A stretch of DNA of 64,000 bases from Tubulanus polymorphus (GCF_964204645.1 NC_134035.1:4648501-4712500); one strand, 5' to 3'; positions 22,771 to 35,860 are shown, counted from the first letter of the stretch. Made by a program: numbers and translations. The notes: generated from the letters alone by a model not told the origin.

Positions 22771-23989
22771 TTGAATCCCACACAGAAATTATATTAGTCG
22801 GGTAAGAGTGGTGCTTCACTATGAGACATGAGAGTTTCAGACAGTGACACTGAACGTTACGAGATATATATACATATATATATACATACGTATACATGAT
22901 GGACTCGTTCAACTCGTTCTACATAGGCTGGACAGTGATGCCCTAACCCCAACCCCCCACACAGGTTACCCATAACGTCTACACACCGAGTCGCGTTCAT
23001 CACTTATATCAAATCATCTACGGCTCATAGCTCTATAAACCAAAACATTTTCATACTCCCGTCCAAGGGGCCGAGAGTAACAAGTACTGAAATTCAAGGA
23101 ACCTACGTGTATGTTGGACCCTAAATATCTATAGGGGCCAAATACAGAGTAACAATACCGACTATACTCTGCACGTATAACAACATGTGATATAATACAT
23201 ATTCTACATATGACAACATATTGAGATTCAGCTTGTTAGGACGGATCCGATCAGGTGGTGACAAAACTCTCATTGCAGAGAGAGAGTGAAAGAGAGTATG
23301 AGAGAGGAGAGAGAGAGCATAGCCACAGCTGTCGATGTAGGTAAATATAATGCCCATTGAAAGTAAATTTGATCGGGCAACATCTTCATATTGCAGTAAA
23401 TATCAAACAGCTTGCCGTAGATATATATATATATATTATATACCAATATAGTATATACCCATCCCTTGTTTCATGTGTGAATTTTCGGAAAAAGTCGATG
23501 AAACTGGAAGAGACCCACTACCAGGGGTATATCCCACGACTAATACCGTGCAGACAATCTATGAAAACTAGGTTCAATGTCGAAAAAGAAAACTCAGTTA
23601 AGTTCAATGTCGAATAAGTTACCGATATCGATGTTGAAATGTGCTAAATTTGGAAGCACGGGTTTAGTTCGAGTGAGGGTAGAGGAGTCACAGAACGTAA
23701 CTGCGAAAACATCGACATCTGCAACAAATTATCATCGAATACAAATCGATTGACACGTTTTTTTCTTTTTTAATTGAGGTGATTTCGTTACGGGAATAAA
23801 GAGCAATTAAAATCGTTGGCAGACGCTGCTCGCGTTGAGGTGACTGGGATATAGGAGGACGTCTACGCTGGGTACACCAGCTGATTAATACCGCTAATAG
23901 GCTGGTATAGGGGACACAAAAAGTAGAGAAAACGCTATGTATAACAAATTATGATGACGTTTGAAAATGTGACACGAGCAAAGCCTGTC
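22771..23989. other. Unassigned; short AT and GA microsatellites
   Basis: Holds TATATACATATATATATA near 22865, a (GA)n-rich stretch at 23277-23316 and (AT)n at 23420-23436. No supported gene. Confidence 0.55.
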
Positions 23990-24372
23990 TTGAAATGTGG
24001 AAAAGGTTAGGGAGGGGAGAGGCGGAAAGGTTAAGCCCAAACGCAGGGAAATATGGAAACACAGAAATGTTTCTTGTAAATACGCATTACACAGGGCAAC
24101 GCTCCGAAACATGTTTCTGTCTATTGTTTCCGTTTTCTCGCTGTGCGCATTGTTGGGCTCAAGGTGGTTGAGAGGATTGCAGAACAGCGGGGGAGAGGAT
24201 CGGGAAAGAATAGGATAGCGTAGAGATGGGGCGAGTGGGGCGACAAAGAGAAATAGAACGAGGGATAGAGGAGAGGGGAGAGAGGAAGATAGGGAGAAAC
24301 GAAATGGATAGTGAGAGTGAGAGAGATACAGAGAGAGAGAGAGTGAGAGAGACGGATAGAGTGCGTATGAAT
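23990..24372 (+). repeat. Purine-rich tract with (GA)n
   Basis: A/G-rich plus strand, interrupted at 24060-24160, becoming near-pure GA at 24300-24356. The minus-strand 167-codon frame over it is one of the longest in the window but is Ser/Leu/Pro-rich simple sequence. Confidence 0.82.
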
Positions 24373-26340
24373 GAGAGGAGAGAAACTTTTGAAACAATTA
24401 ACAAAACTCGTGTGGAATAAAACATAAGGTGCGTCGGCAGTCGTCGACTCAGTATTCAACCATCAACGCCGGTGAAGAGCTACGTACAAACAATACATAG
24501 TGTTACATTACTGTCATCGGATGACTGATGTAGTATCATCTCTCACCCCTTATACACGCCGCGCCGCGCCACGCCGCGCCACGCCGAGCCGAGCCGTGCG
24601 AGGCCCCCTGGATTCAAAAACACCCGACGCTTTCAAGTGAAGAATAAAAAGTCGTACGCAACGTCGTTTTTTACATCGTTTCATCAACCGTGATCCGCGA
24701 CGAAAAACTGAATTTCTATTCGCGTCGTTGGAAGAAAGTACTTCACTATCTTCCGCATCGCGTCTTCGTTCTTTTTATTGGAACATTCTACAATTGTATC
24801 ATCGCACTGATGGCGGCTGATCGTTGATGAAATCATATCATCCAAGGTTATACCAAATTTAAAGGACCACGTTCACAGGGTTTGACCCGAGGAATAAAAG
24901 CCACATGCCTGTGATAGGACTAGCATATCGGAAATTTCGCTTGCCCCCTCAAAAATCAACTTGCCCCACGTATATAAGCAGTCCATATTGGTGGCAATCT
25001 TTTGTTGTATCGGGTGGGAAAAAGTTTTGAGACACGACAAATGCACTAGCCCAACGTACTTAGATCGGACCCTGCACCCAGTTCCGCGTAGCTGCTTAAG
25101 CGCTAAAAGGTGGACCGATTTTCAGTTTAACATTATCCACAGCATACATTATCTGGTCCAAAAAATGCACATGTAGTTCAACGCAAGTGGTCCGAGTTCC
25201 GACTATGAACACGTTCCAGTTCGAGAATACATGTACGTGGAACAATACCGAGGTGGATCAGATTCCCGAGGTTGAATTCAATTATTTCAATCGCAGGTTG
25301 CTGATCGTACGAGTCTATTAATAAAACCGCCGGGGAAAATTTAAACATTTCAACAAAAACAACAATCGCTCGTGACCACACCCTTCGAACCGACGACGAT
25401 GACATTTCAAAAGATTCGAAAACACACGATTTCATTTTTCGACGCGGTTAAAAAAAACGTTCTCTTTCAAGCGTGTCTATTTTAAACAGAGCACGCATGC
25501 TCGGTGCTAAATAAAGATAGCGTGAATTACAAAAAAACGGTTCAAATGAAATTGATTCGGCGAAATGGATGAATATGGCCATTAAGCAGTCATACTATAT
25601 ACCCTGAACTGGACAAGGATATATATATATATATATAATATACGTTTTGCCCGCAAGGCAATCAAGATCATCGCGCTCTAAGTCGTTAGATCCGGTATCA
25701 AATCGCTTTTTTTTTTATTCATCTCCATGAAAAAGATATTGAAAAAGATCATTACGAAGTGAATATCTCTACCTCTACCGTAATGGCCTGTTGATCCCCG
25801 AGGGTCTAACAAGCATTTCTGACCCCCTAACCCTAGTGTCAAAAACGATGTGAGCGGCCAAACTGTGCTAAAGTGACTGAAATTAAAATTGCCGCCAAAA
25901 ATCAACGCAAAAATAAATACACAACGAATAAAGCTTACAACAACATAACAAGCGAATACAGGAAATATCACGCCATAGATGCCAGTAACGAGTTCTCCAA
26001 TATTTCGTTTTTAAATTTTGAGGAATTTATTTCAATTCTTCAAATGAGTAACTTATTACATGGATACCGATGAAAACATTCACGGATTCGAATCGGACGG
26101 ATTGATTTTTCGTCATCGCGAAGATGAAACAAGTGCGTACACACTTTTTTGAGTATGATACGTGTATGATATTTTTTGCCTACCTTGGTATGAGATACCT
26201 GAGCCTCCTTCGCTTTTTACTGTCGCATCAACTGAAGAAACAAAAATACGAGCCACATTCACTAAAAACGTCATCATCCGAATGAAAGAAAACGTTGAAA
26301 GCAAAAATCGTCTATTCAGTTACAGATTAAACAACAGCAA
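24373..26340. other. Unassigned; CGCGCCACGC repeat and (AT)n
   Basis: A GC-rich run of CGCCGCGCCACGCCGCGCC type lies at about 24556-24600, and (AT)n at 25619-25640. An 85-codon minus-strand frame at 25178-25435 lacks a recognised domain. No other feature found. Confidence 0.5.
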
Positions 26341-26831
26341 CCCCAGTTCCACAGTTCTCGATAAAAGTTTGACTCCAGGACTCAGTTCTATTGTTATCAC
26401 TAAAGCTAAATCAGTTCATTTCAAATGTTTTATCTTAACCGAGAACTGTGGAACAGAGTCTCAAAATCAGATGCACCGTTTTTGGTTAAGCTAAATCAGT
26501 TCAATCAATGGAATCCAACTGTTTTATCTTAAGCGAGAACTATGCAACGGAGTCCTGGACTTAGTTCTCCTGTTATTGGTTAAGCTAAATCAGTTCAATC
26601 CAAATATTTTATCTTAACCGAGAACTATGCAACAGAGTCCTGGACTTAGTTCTACTGTTATTGGTTAAGCTAAATCAGTTCATTTTAAATGTTTCACCTT
26701 AACCGAGAACTGTGCAACACAGTCCCTGAATCAGTTCTTTTGTTATCGGTTAAGTTTAGATCTAAAATTAGCTCAGAATTTTTAACTCAAATGTTCGAAC
26801 AAATCTGAACGGAGAACTATGAAACCGGGTC
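26341..26831. mobile_element. TIR-bounded element with internal 85-bp array
   Basis: The left end CCCCAGTTCCACAGTTCTCG is mirrored by the right end GGAGAACTATGAAACCGGGTC. Between them the segment GGTTAAGCTAAATCAGTTCA ... TTATCTTAACCGAGAACTATG repeats; GAGAAC landmarks at 26441, 26535, 26620 and 26705 give 85-94 bp. Each unit ends in the same terminus-like ACTATGCAAC-GAGTC word. It looks like a short TIR element whose right half has been tandemly amplified. Confidence 0.8.
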
Positions 26832-27529
26832 AAGCTTTTTAATTAAAATCGAAACTCTAGCTTAATTCAGTAACTACTTTTAACATAATCATCCATATTT
26901 CTGGCATGCACAGGACGGGAAACAGGTTCGGGAAGACGAGACCAACAAAAAATCGAATGTCAGCTAGGGCTGCAGCGGAGGAGGAGATGAAAATAAATCA
27001 AATCATCTTTCGCTTTTTCTAAAAAATGCCTACAGGGAAGGGAGGAGTGCCAGATGACCCCGGATTTAGGTACGACGAATACTGCAATGTACGACACGAA
27101 AAAATGACATGTTTTAAAAGACACATTTCCGAACGTGAATTTCACAATAAACACCGAACTTCGATTGTAACAGCAGCGCCAAGAAGATACATTTCAAACA
27201 GATAATCAAGATATTATAAATGATATCATCTCGCTACGAATATAGACACATTAATAGAGTACGAAGCCAAAGGCGGCGATGATGTAATACATGTTTGCAA
27301 CTGAATACCTGAGAAACCCCGCCAGGCGACTACCGTATATTGTTCCTGCAAGTATCAGGTTTTATTTCTTCGTGCTTATTTAAATTTGCCCCGAGAGACA
27401 CAAAAAAACCGATCCGCAAAACGATGACTGATTCTTCGTTTTAGAAAAATATAAATTCTTCCAGACGAGAGGCATCAATTGATCGTACATTAATGACGAA
27501 AATGTCACAGGTTTGTTTTCAATCATCCA
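26832..27529. other. Unassigned unique sequence
   Basis: AT-rich with no supported gene or bounded repeat. Confidence 0.5.
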
Positions 27530-27602
27530 TTTCCTCTCCCTCTCCCTTCAACCTCTCCCTCTCCCTTCAACCTCTCCCTCTCCCTCTCCCTCTCCCTTTA
27601 CA
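27530..27602 (+). repeat. (CTCTCCC)n-like pyrimidine repeat
   Basis: CCTCTCCCTCTCCCTTCAA is duplicated, then runs into CTCTCC units. It produces a proline/leucine artefact frame. Confidence 0.93.
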
Positions 27603-27943
27603 GCCATCATTGTCAGAAGTCTTTTCTCGCGGCGACCACCATTGTCGAAGAGGTAGTTTGCGACACGTATTTTATCTAGACCTCCATATAACGTCGCCGA
27701 GCACGACGCGAACAAAATAAGAGCCCCGCGTCTCGTCGAAAAATTTTAAGTAGGCAGTAAATATTTTAATGGAAGTGCAGCGATAAGCAGGTAAGCTGGG
27801 GTAAGCCATCTAACAGGATATCATTTGACTGTCGATGAAAAGTCACGCTCTAAAATCTCATCCGCGAATACGAAAGTGATGCGCGCGCCGAGATTACAAT
27901 AGAACAAACCAGGAGACCATGAACGATGAGACTGAAATAAAAC
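27603..27943. other. Unassigned unique sequence
   Basis: Mixed composition with CpG-rich patches (GTCGCCGAGCACGACGCG) and no recognised feature. Confidence 0.5.
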
Positions 27944-28130
27944 CGGTCTTATCACTAGTTAGCCTTATCACATCTCAGTACGGTAGTCTCAACTATGGAA
28001 CGTTGTTCTTCATAAATAAGATTGTTTTATTATCTTTTCATTCCTACAAAACTGGGCTTAATGACTAGTTAGCCTTATCACATCACGGTACCATTCTTCA
28101 TAAATAAGATTGTTTTCATATTTTACCATT
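27944..28130. repeat. 110-bp tandem duplication
   Basis: ACTAGTTAGCCTTATCACAT occurs at 27954 and 28064. Both copies later contain TTCTTCATAAATAAGATTGT. The second copy is shortened between these landmarks. Confidence 0.88.
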
Positions 28131-28860
28131 GCCTCGGCTCTTCACGCGCACGCGAGAAGCTTTTTTAGTCACGATTTTTTTTCACTTTGTCGAACAAAGA
28201 GAAACGCAATTCGGCTTCGGGTCGAACGCGACGATTATTCTTACATCATTTAGACCTAGATCACCGGGCGTATAGCGTGGAGCCACGAGAGAGAGTCGAG
28301 AGAGCGAACGCACTTCAGTTTAATGCGTGAGTTGTTGGCAATTGTTAAATTATTCAACCTATTACCCGGTGAATCTGTACGCACACTAACGCTTCCCCAG
28401 TCAGCAGCCTCTAAACGGCGTTATAATTAATTCGTCTGCTATGAATCAAACGCGATTCCTGTTCTCCCCCTATTACGGCATTAACTCCACACGAGAACGA
28501 CCAAGTCTGAGGAGGAGGCCGCCGGTTCGCAAAATAAAACGCCGTCATTCCAAAGACGACGACGACATGCATGTTATACATAATACGTCAGTGTGTTGTA
28601 TATAAAGATGAAGAGACCTTGAAAACCGACGATGATATCGTAGACACTTCGACTGAAGTTAGACGCGTAATGAATATAACGAGCGATAAAATCAAACCAC
28701 ATGTCTAGACACCATACGCATTCAGAATATTATCAATATTTCATTTTCGTAGTAACAAAAATACAATTGGTCGTTACTTTAACGGTCACCAGTATAGTTC
28801 ATATCAAAACATTGTTTGTTATTCCACTGCATTGATGGCTGGTCATACCAATATCTCGAT
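28131..28860. other. Unassigned; CpG patches
   Basis: Contains a GACGACGACGACATG run near 28555 and several GAGAGA/CGCG patches. No gene recognised. Confidence 0.5.
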
Positions 28861-29230
28861 GTAATGAACATGCCGATATACCAACGGTAATGAAGTCATG
28901 TTAGTTAATTTCAATGCTAATCATACCAATTTAAATGTCCATAAAACCATTGTCAATGGTAGTCATATCAATGTAAATGCTATTGATGTTAATGGTATTC
29001 ATACCTATGTCATGCCAATGGTAATGCCAGTCATACCAATGGCACAAAAACACGTGCATCTATGGTATGCTTATGATTGACAAATGGCGAATGGTAGTCA
29101 TATCAATGTTAATGCTACAAATTTTGATGGTACTCATACTTCTATTGTAAATGCTACTGATGAAATATAAAAGCTTATCTTGCCAATGTAAATGCTGATG
29201 ATAGCATAGTCGATGGTAGTCACACCAATA
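28861..29230. repeat. Degenerate AATG-rich repeat
   Basis: Loose copies of AATGGTAGTCATA(C/T)CAATG and AATGTAAATGCTA words recur over about 370 bp. It looks like an older, diverged part of the 66-bp array that follows. Confidence 0.75.
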
Positions 29231-29810
29231 ATAATGCTAGTTGTACCAAAGTTACAAGAACGAGTGCATCTATGCCTATGGTAGTCAGACTTATGGCTAA
29301 TGGTGGTCAGACGAATGGTAAAAGAATGAATGCATCTATGAATATGGTAGTCAGACCGTTGGCTAATTGTGGTCAGATCGATGGTACAAGAACGAATGCA
29401 CCTATGACTATGGTAGTCAGACCAATGGTTAATGGTAGTCAGACCAATGGCTAATGGTGGTCAGACCGATAGTACAAGAACGAATGCACCTATGCCTATA
29501 GTACTCAGACCAATGGCTAATGGTAGTCGGACCGATGGTACAAGAACGAACTCATCTACACCTATAGTAGTCAGACCAATGGCTAATGGTAGTCAGACCG
29601 ATGGTACAAGAACAAACTCATCTACGCCTATGGTAGTCAGATCAATGGTTAATGGTGGTCAGGCCGATGGTACAAGAACGAATGCACATATGCCTATAGT
29701 TCTCAGACCAATGGCTAATGGTAGTCAGACCGATGGTACAAGAACGAACTCATCTACACCTATGGTAGTCAGACCAATGGCTAATGGTGGTTATACTAGT
29801 GGTTAATTCC
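29231..29810. repeat. 66-bp minisatellite, about 9 units
   Basis: GTAGTCAGAC landmarks at 29281, 29347 and 29413 give an exact 66-bp period. Units alternate CCAATGGCTAATGGTAGTCA and GATGGTACAAGAACGAA with a TCATCTACGCCTAT variable part. Frames of 60 and 124 codons stay open with a 22-residue repeat because 66 is a multiple of three. There is no signal peptide or other coding evidence, so I treat it as satellite. Confidence 0.94.
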
Positions 29811-30225
29811 AACTGCGCCAACACTTCCACGCGCTTAATGGTAGATAACAGAAATATAGATACATACATATAGCTAATGGTAGCCGGCGTGTAACCATTT
29901 ACCGAGCGTCTTGATTCAATAAGGGGGAATATCGGTACGATGGCGACCTATGATCTTTATTGTCGAGTGTGAAATAACTAAGCGCACCGAGTGAAGAGAT
30001 CTACTAAACACAGCGCAGCGACAACGGCGATGACGATGACACGGTGCTGGTATAAGCCTTCCATACGCGGCTCACAGCCATTTAGATCCCGCGGCAAAAA
30101 CGGGAGCGATGACGAGCTTGCGAATATCTCGTATAGAATTTCCTGTACACGATGTGAATGTCGCGCGGAGAGTAGCCCCGCGGCTGAAATACCAAACCTT
30201 CGCCGTATTAACAATGAATTCTTAG
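29811..30225. other. Unassigned unique sequence
   Basis: No recognised element. Frames of 78 and 102 codons on opposite strands overlap, the latter running into the AT microsatellite. Confidence 0.5.

Positions 30226-30291
<66 letters not shown>
30226..30291 (+). repeat. (TA)n microsatellite
   Basis: About 33 perfect TA units. Confidence 0.98.
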
Positions 30292-30293
<2 letters not shown>

Positions 30294-30704
30294 GTATAAT
30301 ATGTAGCTGTATTGTATTATTGTAATTTAACTGTTGTTCCCAAGTTCCCAAGTAGAACCTATTAACCTAACTGATCACGATGCATCAAATCTTTGTTTTC
30401 TCATTCAACACAACAATTTCTGGTTCCTGCTAATTGATGGCAGGTTGGATGGTGAGAGGGGTGGATAGGGGGAGATGGAGAGGGATAGGTGGGTGGAGGT
30501 ACAGAGATGCTGGAATACAACGGGATATGGTGGGCTGTGGAGGAGGTACAGATGGAATTGAAGGGACGGAACGAGTGTGTCATTGCTTACTGGTAGCATG
30601 AGGCGCGATGGACGGCCATGATGTAGTAACTAATAATCTAACTACTAACGTTGATGTTACATAATTCTCCACAAATTCTTAAGGCATAAAATGTAATCAA
30701 CATC
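30292..30704. other. Unassigned; GGTGGA-rich patch
   Basis: The plus strand at 30445-30575 is G/A-rich (GGTGGATAGGGGGAGATGGA). Minus-strand frames over it are low complexity. No gene recognised. Confidence 0.6.
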
Positions 30705-30748
30705 AGTAGCAGAAGCAGCAGAAGCAGCAGAAGCAGCAGCAGCAGCAA
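30705..30748 (+). repeat. (AGCAGA)n-(CAG)n repeat
   Basis: Alternating GCAGAA and GCA units ending in a (CAG)5 run. Confidence 0.95.
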
Positions 30749-30945
30749 AGCCAGTTATTCCATCAGAGAAACGCACGCACACACAGCGAGCCATCCTTTC
30801 AATTGACTCGGTATTCGGTCAAATAATTGCATTTTATATAACGGGGGCAAAACACACATAATAAGATGGACTGACTTTACACGACCGTACGATATCAGCA
30901 TTTTCCACGAAGAGTTCATCGGAATGCGCAAGAAAATGTGCCTCA

Positions 30946-31012
30946 AATTAATCAGTGATCAAGGGGGATTAAGATCCTCACTAACATCTTACATATTTTA
31001 TGTTCAAATCAA
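30946..31012 (+). repeat. Solitary copy of the 59-bp unit
   Basis: TTAATCAGTGATCAAGGGGG, then ATTAAGATCCTCACTAACATC and ATATTTTATGTTCAAATCAA, matches one unit of the array at 6306-6600, in the same orientation. Confidence 0.88.
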
Positions 31013-32732
31013 TATTTCTAAGGCATTTCAGTTTCATGAGGAAGCAAGCACAGATAATAAATACGATCTAGGAAGGATTTAACCCCGAATCTAGCGACGA
31101 GGTCGGAATTGACGGAGGGAACGGAACGAAATCAGAACGCCTAGTCGAATCTGTGCTTCGACAACCATCAAACGCAGCTGATACCGATAGTAAATAGACT
31201 AATTAATAATCACCGTTAAAAAAGCGATAACTCGCAAATCATACTCGAATAAAACATGACGGCAAGCTGGCGTCGTGGACCTGTCATCTCTACATCCATC
31301 CATCCAGCTACATTACACGTACAACCGGCTGTTCGAAGCGCGCGACACAAAAAATACGAAATACATCGAAATCGACGTTCTACAACTGAACGATTTCACC
31401 GGTGCACGCGCACAGGTTGCTTTAACGACGTCGCTACCGTTACAAATACTGAACGCATTAAAAAACGATCTACGATTCGAAACAAAACGACTCATTGTGT
31501 TCTGCGGTTCGTCATTATTTAATAGTCGTTGAATGAGAACACTGATTGATCGAACGCTTTGTGAAGGCGCGCGCGCGGGCGCACGCCGAATAAAACGCCG
31601 GTTCGATTTTTCGTCGACCGCGAACAATAACGCGTTCGATTTTCGTTTTTCGAACTCGCGGGTTCAGACAATACGTTCGCGCGCGGGCGCAAGCATCAGG
31701 TGTCGACGTTCCATTCACGGTGCGTCGTTTATTACTTTTTCATTATGAAATTAACAATGGCCGACGAATGAAAGAGAATGCGCGTGTGCCCGGCTGCTGT
31801 TTAGCAGGATGAATAGCTGAATGGCCGAGGTGATAAGCACTAAACTCAAGTACAGCCCATAAACAAGTGGAACATTTAGCTATTACACAATGAGCTCCGG
31901 GAAGTTGTCACCTTATTGAAGTCATCGATATTTTTGAGGCACAATTTATACTTCCAATTCTATTTTCGAAGTTTAAGTGAATGTCTGTATCTGTCGTCGA
32001 CGTAATGACCGTCTCACTTTAACTATATATAGTAAAGAATTACGTCAGGCGGTTATGGAGTTTAACGGGTTAATCTACATCGAAGTTCGATCCTTTTCCT
32101 TCTAATTCTTTTAAATGTATATAGATGTTACGCAGGTGAGGTTACAGCGCAACGCCATGCGATGGCGAGATGACCATTCGACGGTCGATCACTGCAGCTC
32201 TCGCCGATCGCAGGATCTCCGAATCCTAATCTCAATACATGCAGAAATTCGCAGCCATTATGAAAAAAAGCGCACATTCAATGACTATATTTATACATCT
32301 CATCGCTATACAAACTGCTAGCACTGCTGAACACTGCTGAACACTGCCGAGCACAGCGCAGCACAGCGCAGCTGTCACCGAATAGCTCATTACTCAGTCG
32401 TAGCTATTCACCTTAAAAGGCCAAATTAATTAAGCCATAAAACAAACGGATATCTGTCGCGATTGTGTCTCGCTCATCGATGTCGTAGTCGTCGGTGAAC
32501 ACGATTGTCACCCGGATTATCCGACAATCGCGATAAGACGACGAACGACGTTTACCGCTGCAATTTGTCCGGTATTTTCTTGCTAAGCGAACCCGACGAA
32601 TCGGTTCAATAGTTAAGGGGGTTAATCTCGATCTCGTATCGCCCGCATTCTAAGCAGCAATCGCGAACTAGATCCAAAGGAAATCAGAGGGCAACATGAA
32701 AAAAGAAGCATCGAGAAGCACCGAGAAATGGG
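31013..32732. other. Unassigned; repeat-poor
   Basis: Unique sequence with overlapping frames on both strands at 31256-31750, none with a domain. A short CACTGCTGAA/CAGCGCAG duplication occurs at about 32325-32372. No gene is supported. Confidence 0.5.
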
Positions 32733-32816
32733 TGGCAGGCTGGAGTAGCGGGCGGCGGGCTGGAGTAGCGGGCCACGGCCTGGAGTAGCGGGCCGCGGGC
32801 TGGAGTAGTGGGCTAC
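32733..32816. repeat. 20-bp GC-rich minisatellite, 4 units
   Basis: TGGAGTAG recurs at 32741, 32761, 32781 and 32801, within a CTGGAGTAGCGGGCNGCGGG unit of exactly 20 bp. Confidence 0.95.
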
Positions 32817-33840
32817 CTTTTTAGACACTATGTGAAAGGAAGAATAGTAACAAACATGTTCTAAATCGAGACAGAATAAAGAATGTCGTTCGTAAGGCAG
32901 GGAAGGGTATCGCCCTGAGGGGGGTCAAGGTGTAAACATTGGCTACTGCTGCGGTTATGGATGGAGGGAGGCGTACGAAAAACGTAAATCACCCTTCGTC
33001 GTCGTCGAACTCATCAGCAAATAGAGCGTTTAACTCGTTCGTTCTCGTATAAAAAGGCGAAGAACGGCTGATTGTTTTTGACTGCGCCGGCGTAATAGCA
33101 GCGAGACTCGGGGAGCTCGCTTGTATACCCCGAGAGATGCACCCATTAACAAATGGTTCAAGTGGCAGCGAAGAGCGAACGAATCCGGCGCGCGATGTTA
33201 CTGCGATCCGCTTTCATATACACAAACGACGCTGAGAGATCTGTCGTTGTCGTCGTCGTCGTAGTCGTTGAACGAGTTAACGATGACTCCGACATCCTTC
33301 CCTCACAACCCCCCTCCATCCCTACTCCCTCGCGATGTCGTAATACCAAAACATAGAAGCAGCCCTCCTCCCCCCCCCCCAGCTCACTCTACCACTAAAA
33401 CAACTCTTATAATGTTCCATCCTTACATAAAGTATCTGTAAGGGTTTAGGACCAGGAATCTGGCTTCTTATTTGAAAAACTAACAATCCAATATAGCTGC
33501 AAAGCAGCCACAACAGGTTTTCTGCCTAGCAGCATCATTAACATGCAAACGTTTGGCAAATTATAAACCATAAGCCATTCTAATACTTTGTGAGAATTAT
33601 AAGAAAACAAACTTGTTTATTGCATTTAGATGCATATTCACAGCCTGTTTAAGTGCAAAAACATAAAATCGACCACAATTTGAAATGTGCAAATTTCAAA
33701 CATCAGGGTAACAACTTTTGGGATCCTGAGATTTCTTTTCTTTATTAACCACTAACTTGGCATCGATTACATTTAACTTCACCTGACCCTAGTTTCACAA
33801 CCTACAGCAAATCATATGGAAATGAGTACTTTTCAATATC
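32817..33840. other. Unassigned; contains (GTC)n and poly-C
   Basis: Besides the TATA-like site, this has a (GTC/GTA)n run at about 33243-33268, which gives a poly-Val artefact frame, and a C-homopolymer at about 33370-33380. From 33530 it is AT-rich unique sequence. Confidence 0.55.
33048..33057 (+). promoter_or_regulatory. TATA-box candidate
   Basis: TATAAAAAGG is a full match to the animal TATA consensus and sits in a GC-rich context (TCGTATAAAAAGGCGAAG). A TTGACTGCG segment about 30 bp downstream could act as an initiator. No downstream coding exon can be shown, so this remains a motif-level call. Confidence 0.25.
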
Positions 33841-34370
33841 TATAAGAAACCGGTGTCCGAGCGTAATTCAGCAGCGTCCGGCGTAATTCCATCCCGTCGT
33901 AACTAACCTCGAGATTCGTATTTAAAACGGTATAAATCTTAAGTCGTCGATCGGAAAGAAGTCGTGTGACTAAGAATTAAGAGTCGTCGGGGGAGTCATC
34001 GCGGGAGTCGTTGTTCGTGTATTTTCATATAATTTTCCCGTCGACGTCGTCGTGCGTTGGTCTCGGCGCGCGCCGTAATCGAACCGGCGCGCCCCGTTCT
34101 CAAAACGTCGAGCTGTTATTTTTGATTTAATGCGACGACGATATTCTCCCCGGCGGTCGGGCGTAATGGAGTCGACTCCGGAGAACGCGGCTCGTCGTCG
34201 TGTTTTGATAACGAACGTCGAAAACGGCCGACCGAGAGTCGTTTACCGAGACGCAGTAAACCGCGTTTTGGGAGCGGAAGATTTTCCGGCAGCTTTCGGA
34301 TTCGAGCTTTCCAAGTGAAAACAACGCTTTCAAAAAGAAACGGAGCTCGATCTCCGACGACCATTTACAT
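33841..34370. other. CpG-rich block with small open frames
   Basis: GC/CpG-rich. A 62-codon plus-strand frame (34130-34318) has plausible composition, but two minus-strand frames are also open across it, as expected from GC-rich chance. GGGTGGCGCCACTT just after the block (about 34385) resembles a CTCF core. Confidence 0.4.
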
Positions 34371-35860
34371 CAATTCATCTCGCAGGGTGGCGCCACTTTC
34401 CATCCATTTACAAATCCTCAGAGTTTTCCATGTGATTACACAAAATGGTTTTGAATAAGGTCAGTGGTGCCACCCAGACTTGTATCACGACTGCCGAGAA
34501 CGCCAATACAATTCTGATTTTTCAGACCGTATAGGTCTAAGAGGTGAGGTAACGACTTCAAAAGTGTGACTTCGGGATGGAAATTTTATTTGAAAATGCG
34601 ATGAAAACTTTTCCCTGAACAGATGCATGGTTCGTGGTTCAGACATACATAAACATTCAAACATATATAAAACTGCCATCTGATCATGATTTCTGTAAAG
34701 CTGAAACCGCGAGTATTTTGACACATTGAGCGACAAAAAACCCGTCTACGGTTAACCATCGCGCGTATGTCAAGCAATCGTTCGGTAATCTCGCGGGATT
34801 AAAAACACCGCGCGCAACGACATCGACAGCGACGTATATTAAAAAGCCATTTATATCAAATTTACTCGCGAATATACAATTCGCAGCAGATATTTTAATA
34901 AATCGGTTGCTTTCAAACTAAAACGCCGAGTCACCGAGCGAACTGACTTATAAACTAAACTAGCTCATCGGGGCAGGACGCGGTGGCATGTACTGTTTAA
35001 GCATAGACTCCACGGTTCAAGTAAGAAAGCAACTGCATTCAAAAAATCTAGAAGTGAATGTTGGACACATTGATAAATCATTGAAACATATCCTTCATAC
35101 ATATTTACACCGCAAGCTTCATAGGTATTCGCTAAAACATTCTAAGCTCGTTCTTATCAGGGGCCCCTCACACCCGTCGGAGGAAAAAGAATATATAACC
35201 AGGATGGTTCAGAGGAAAAGTCAATTCCCCATGAAAACACTGGTTACGTCATGAATTCAGCTCGGTCAGTCCGTATGAGTCTCTCTCCGAGGCGCTTCGG
35301 GAATCGAACTGGTAAATATTCCAACAACGCCCCGACGTTAAAACCCGCACCATTATCCAAACACTCGAATGGCAAAGCGCTCGCGCGTCGCATTGCGCGC
35401 CGCGGCTGAAAGGGATAAAGATTCAATCTCGAGATAGTAAAATTATTAATACTGTCTATCATAGTCAATTATATCAACATTCACGGAATCTAAACACAGT
35501 TCAGGGGTTTAAGATGCGTTTCCCGAGATAAAAACGAAACACTTCGTAATAAACTAGTTAATACGACCGAACCCATCAGGCATTTCGCGTTTAAAGAATA
35601 TCTAGATATTGTTTCATGGGCTTTTGTGAATCCACGGCTCAAGGATTTCAACATCTCCTGAGAAATTATCATTTTTGCGCTCGTGTCCAAGGACGAGGCT
35701 TATCCTCTGCTGTTCAATTTTCACTAACGACAATCCAGGGTTCAGGGAAACTCATAATATTCGTAATAACATAAGCTAGGAAATAGCACATTATGGGCAG
35801 AGAACATCTAGATTTGTACTATGTTAAGCGTACAAACATAAAAACATCTTTGGCCCTGGG
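34371..35860. other. Unassigned unique sequence
   Basis: No repeats of note, RNA genes or recognisable coding exons. Confidence 0.5.

Noticed and set aside
23894-24397. 167-codon minus-strand frame rich in Ser, Leu and Pro
   Set aside because: It lies largely over a purine-rich simple-sequence tract, which gives open low-complexity frames on the other strand.
29432-29806. 124-codon repetitive frame
   Set aside because: It lies entirely inside the 66-bp minisatellite.
34130-34318. 62-codon frame with protein-like composition
   Set aside because: Two minus-strand frames are open over the same CpG-rich segment, so chance is sufficient.
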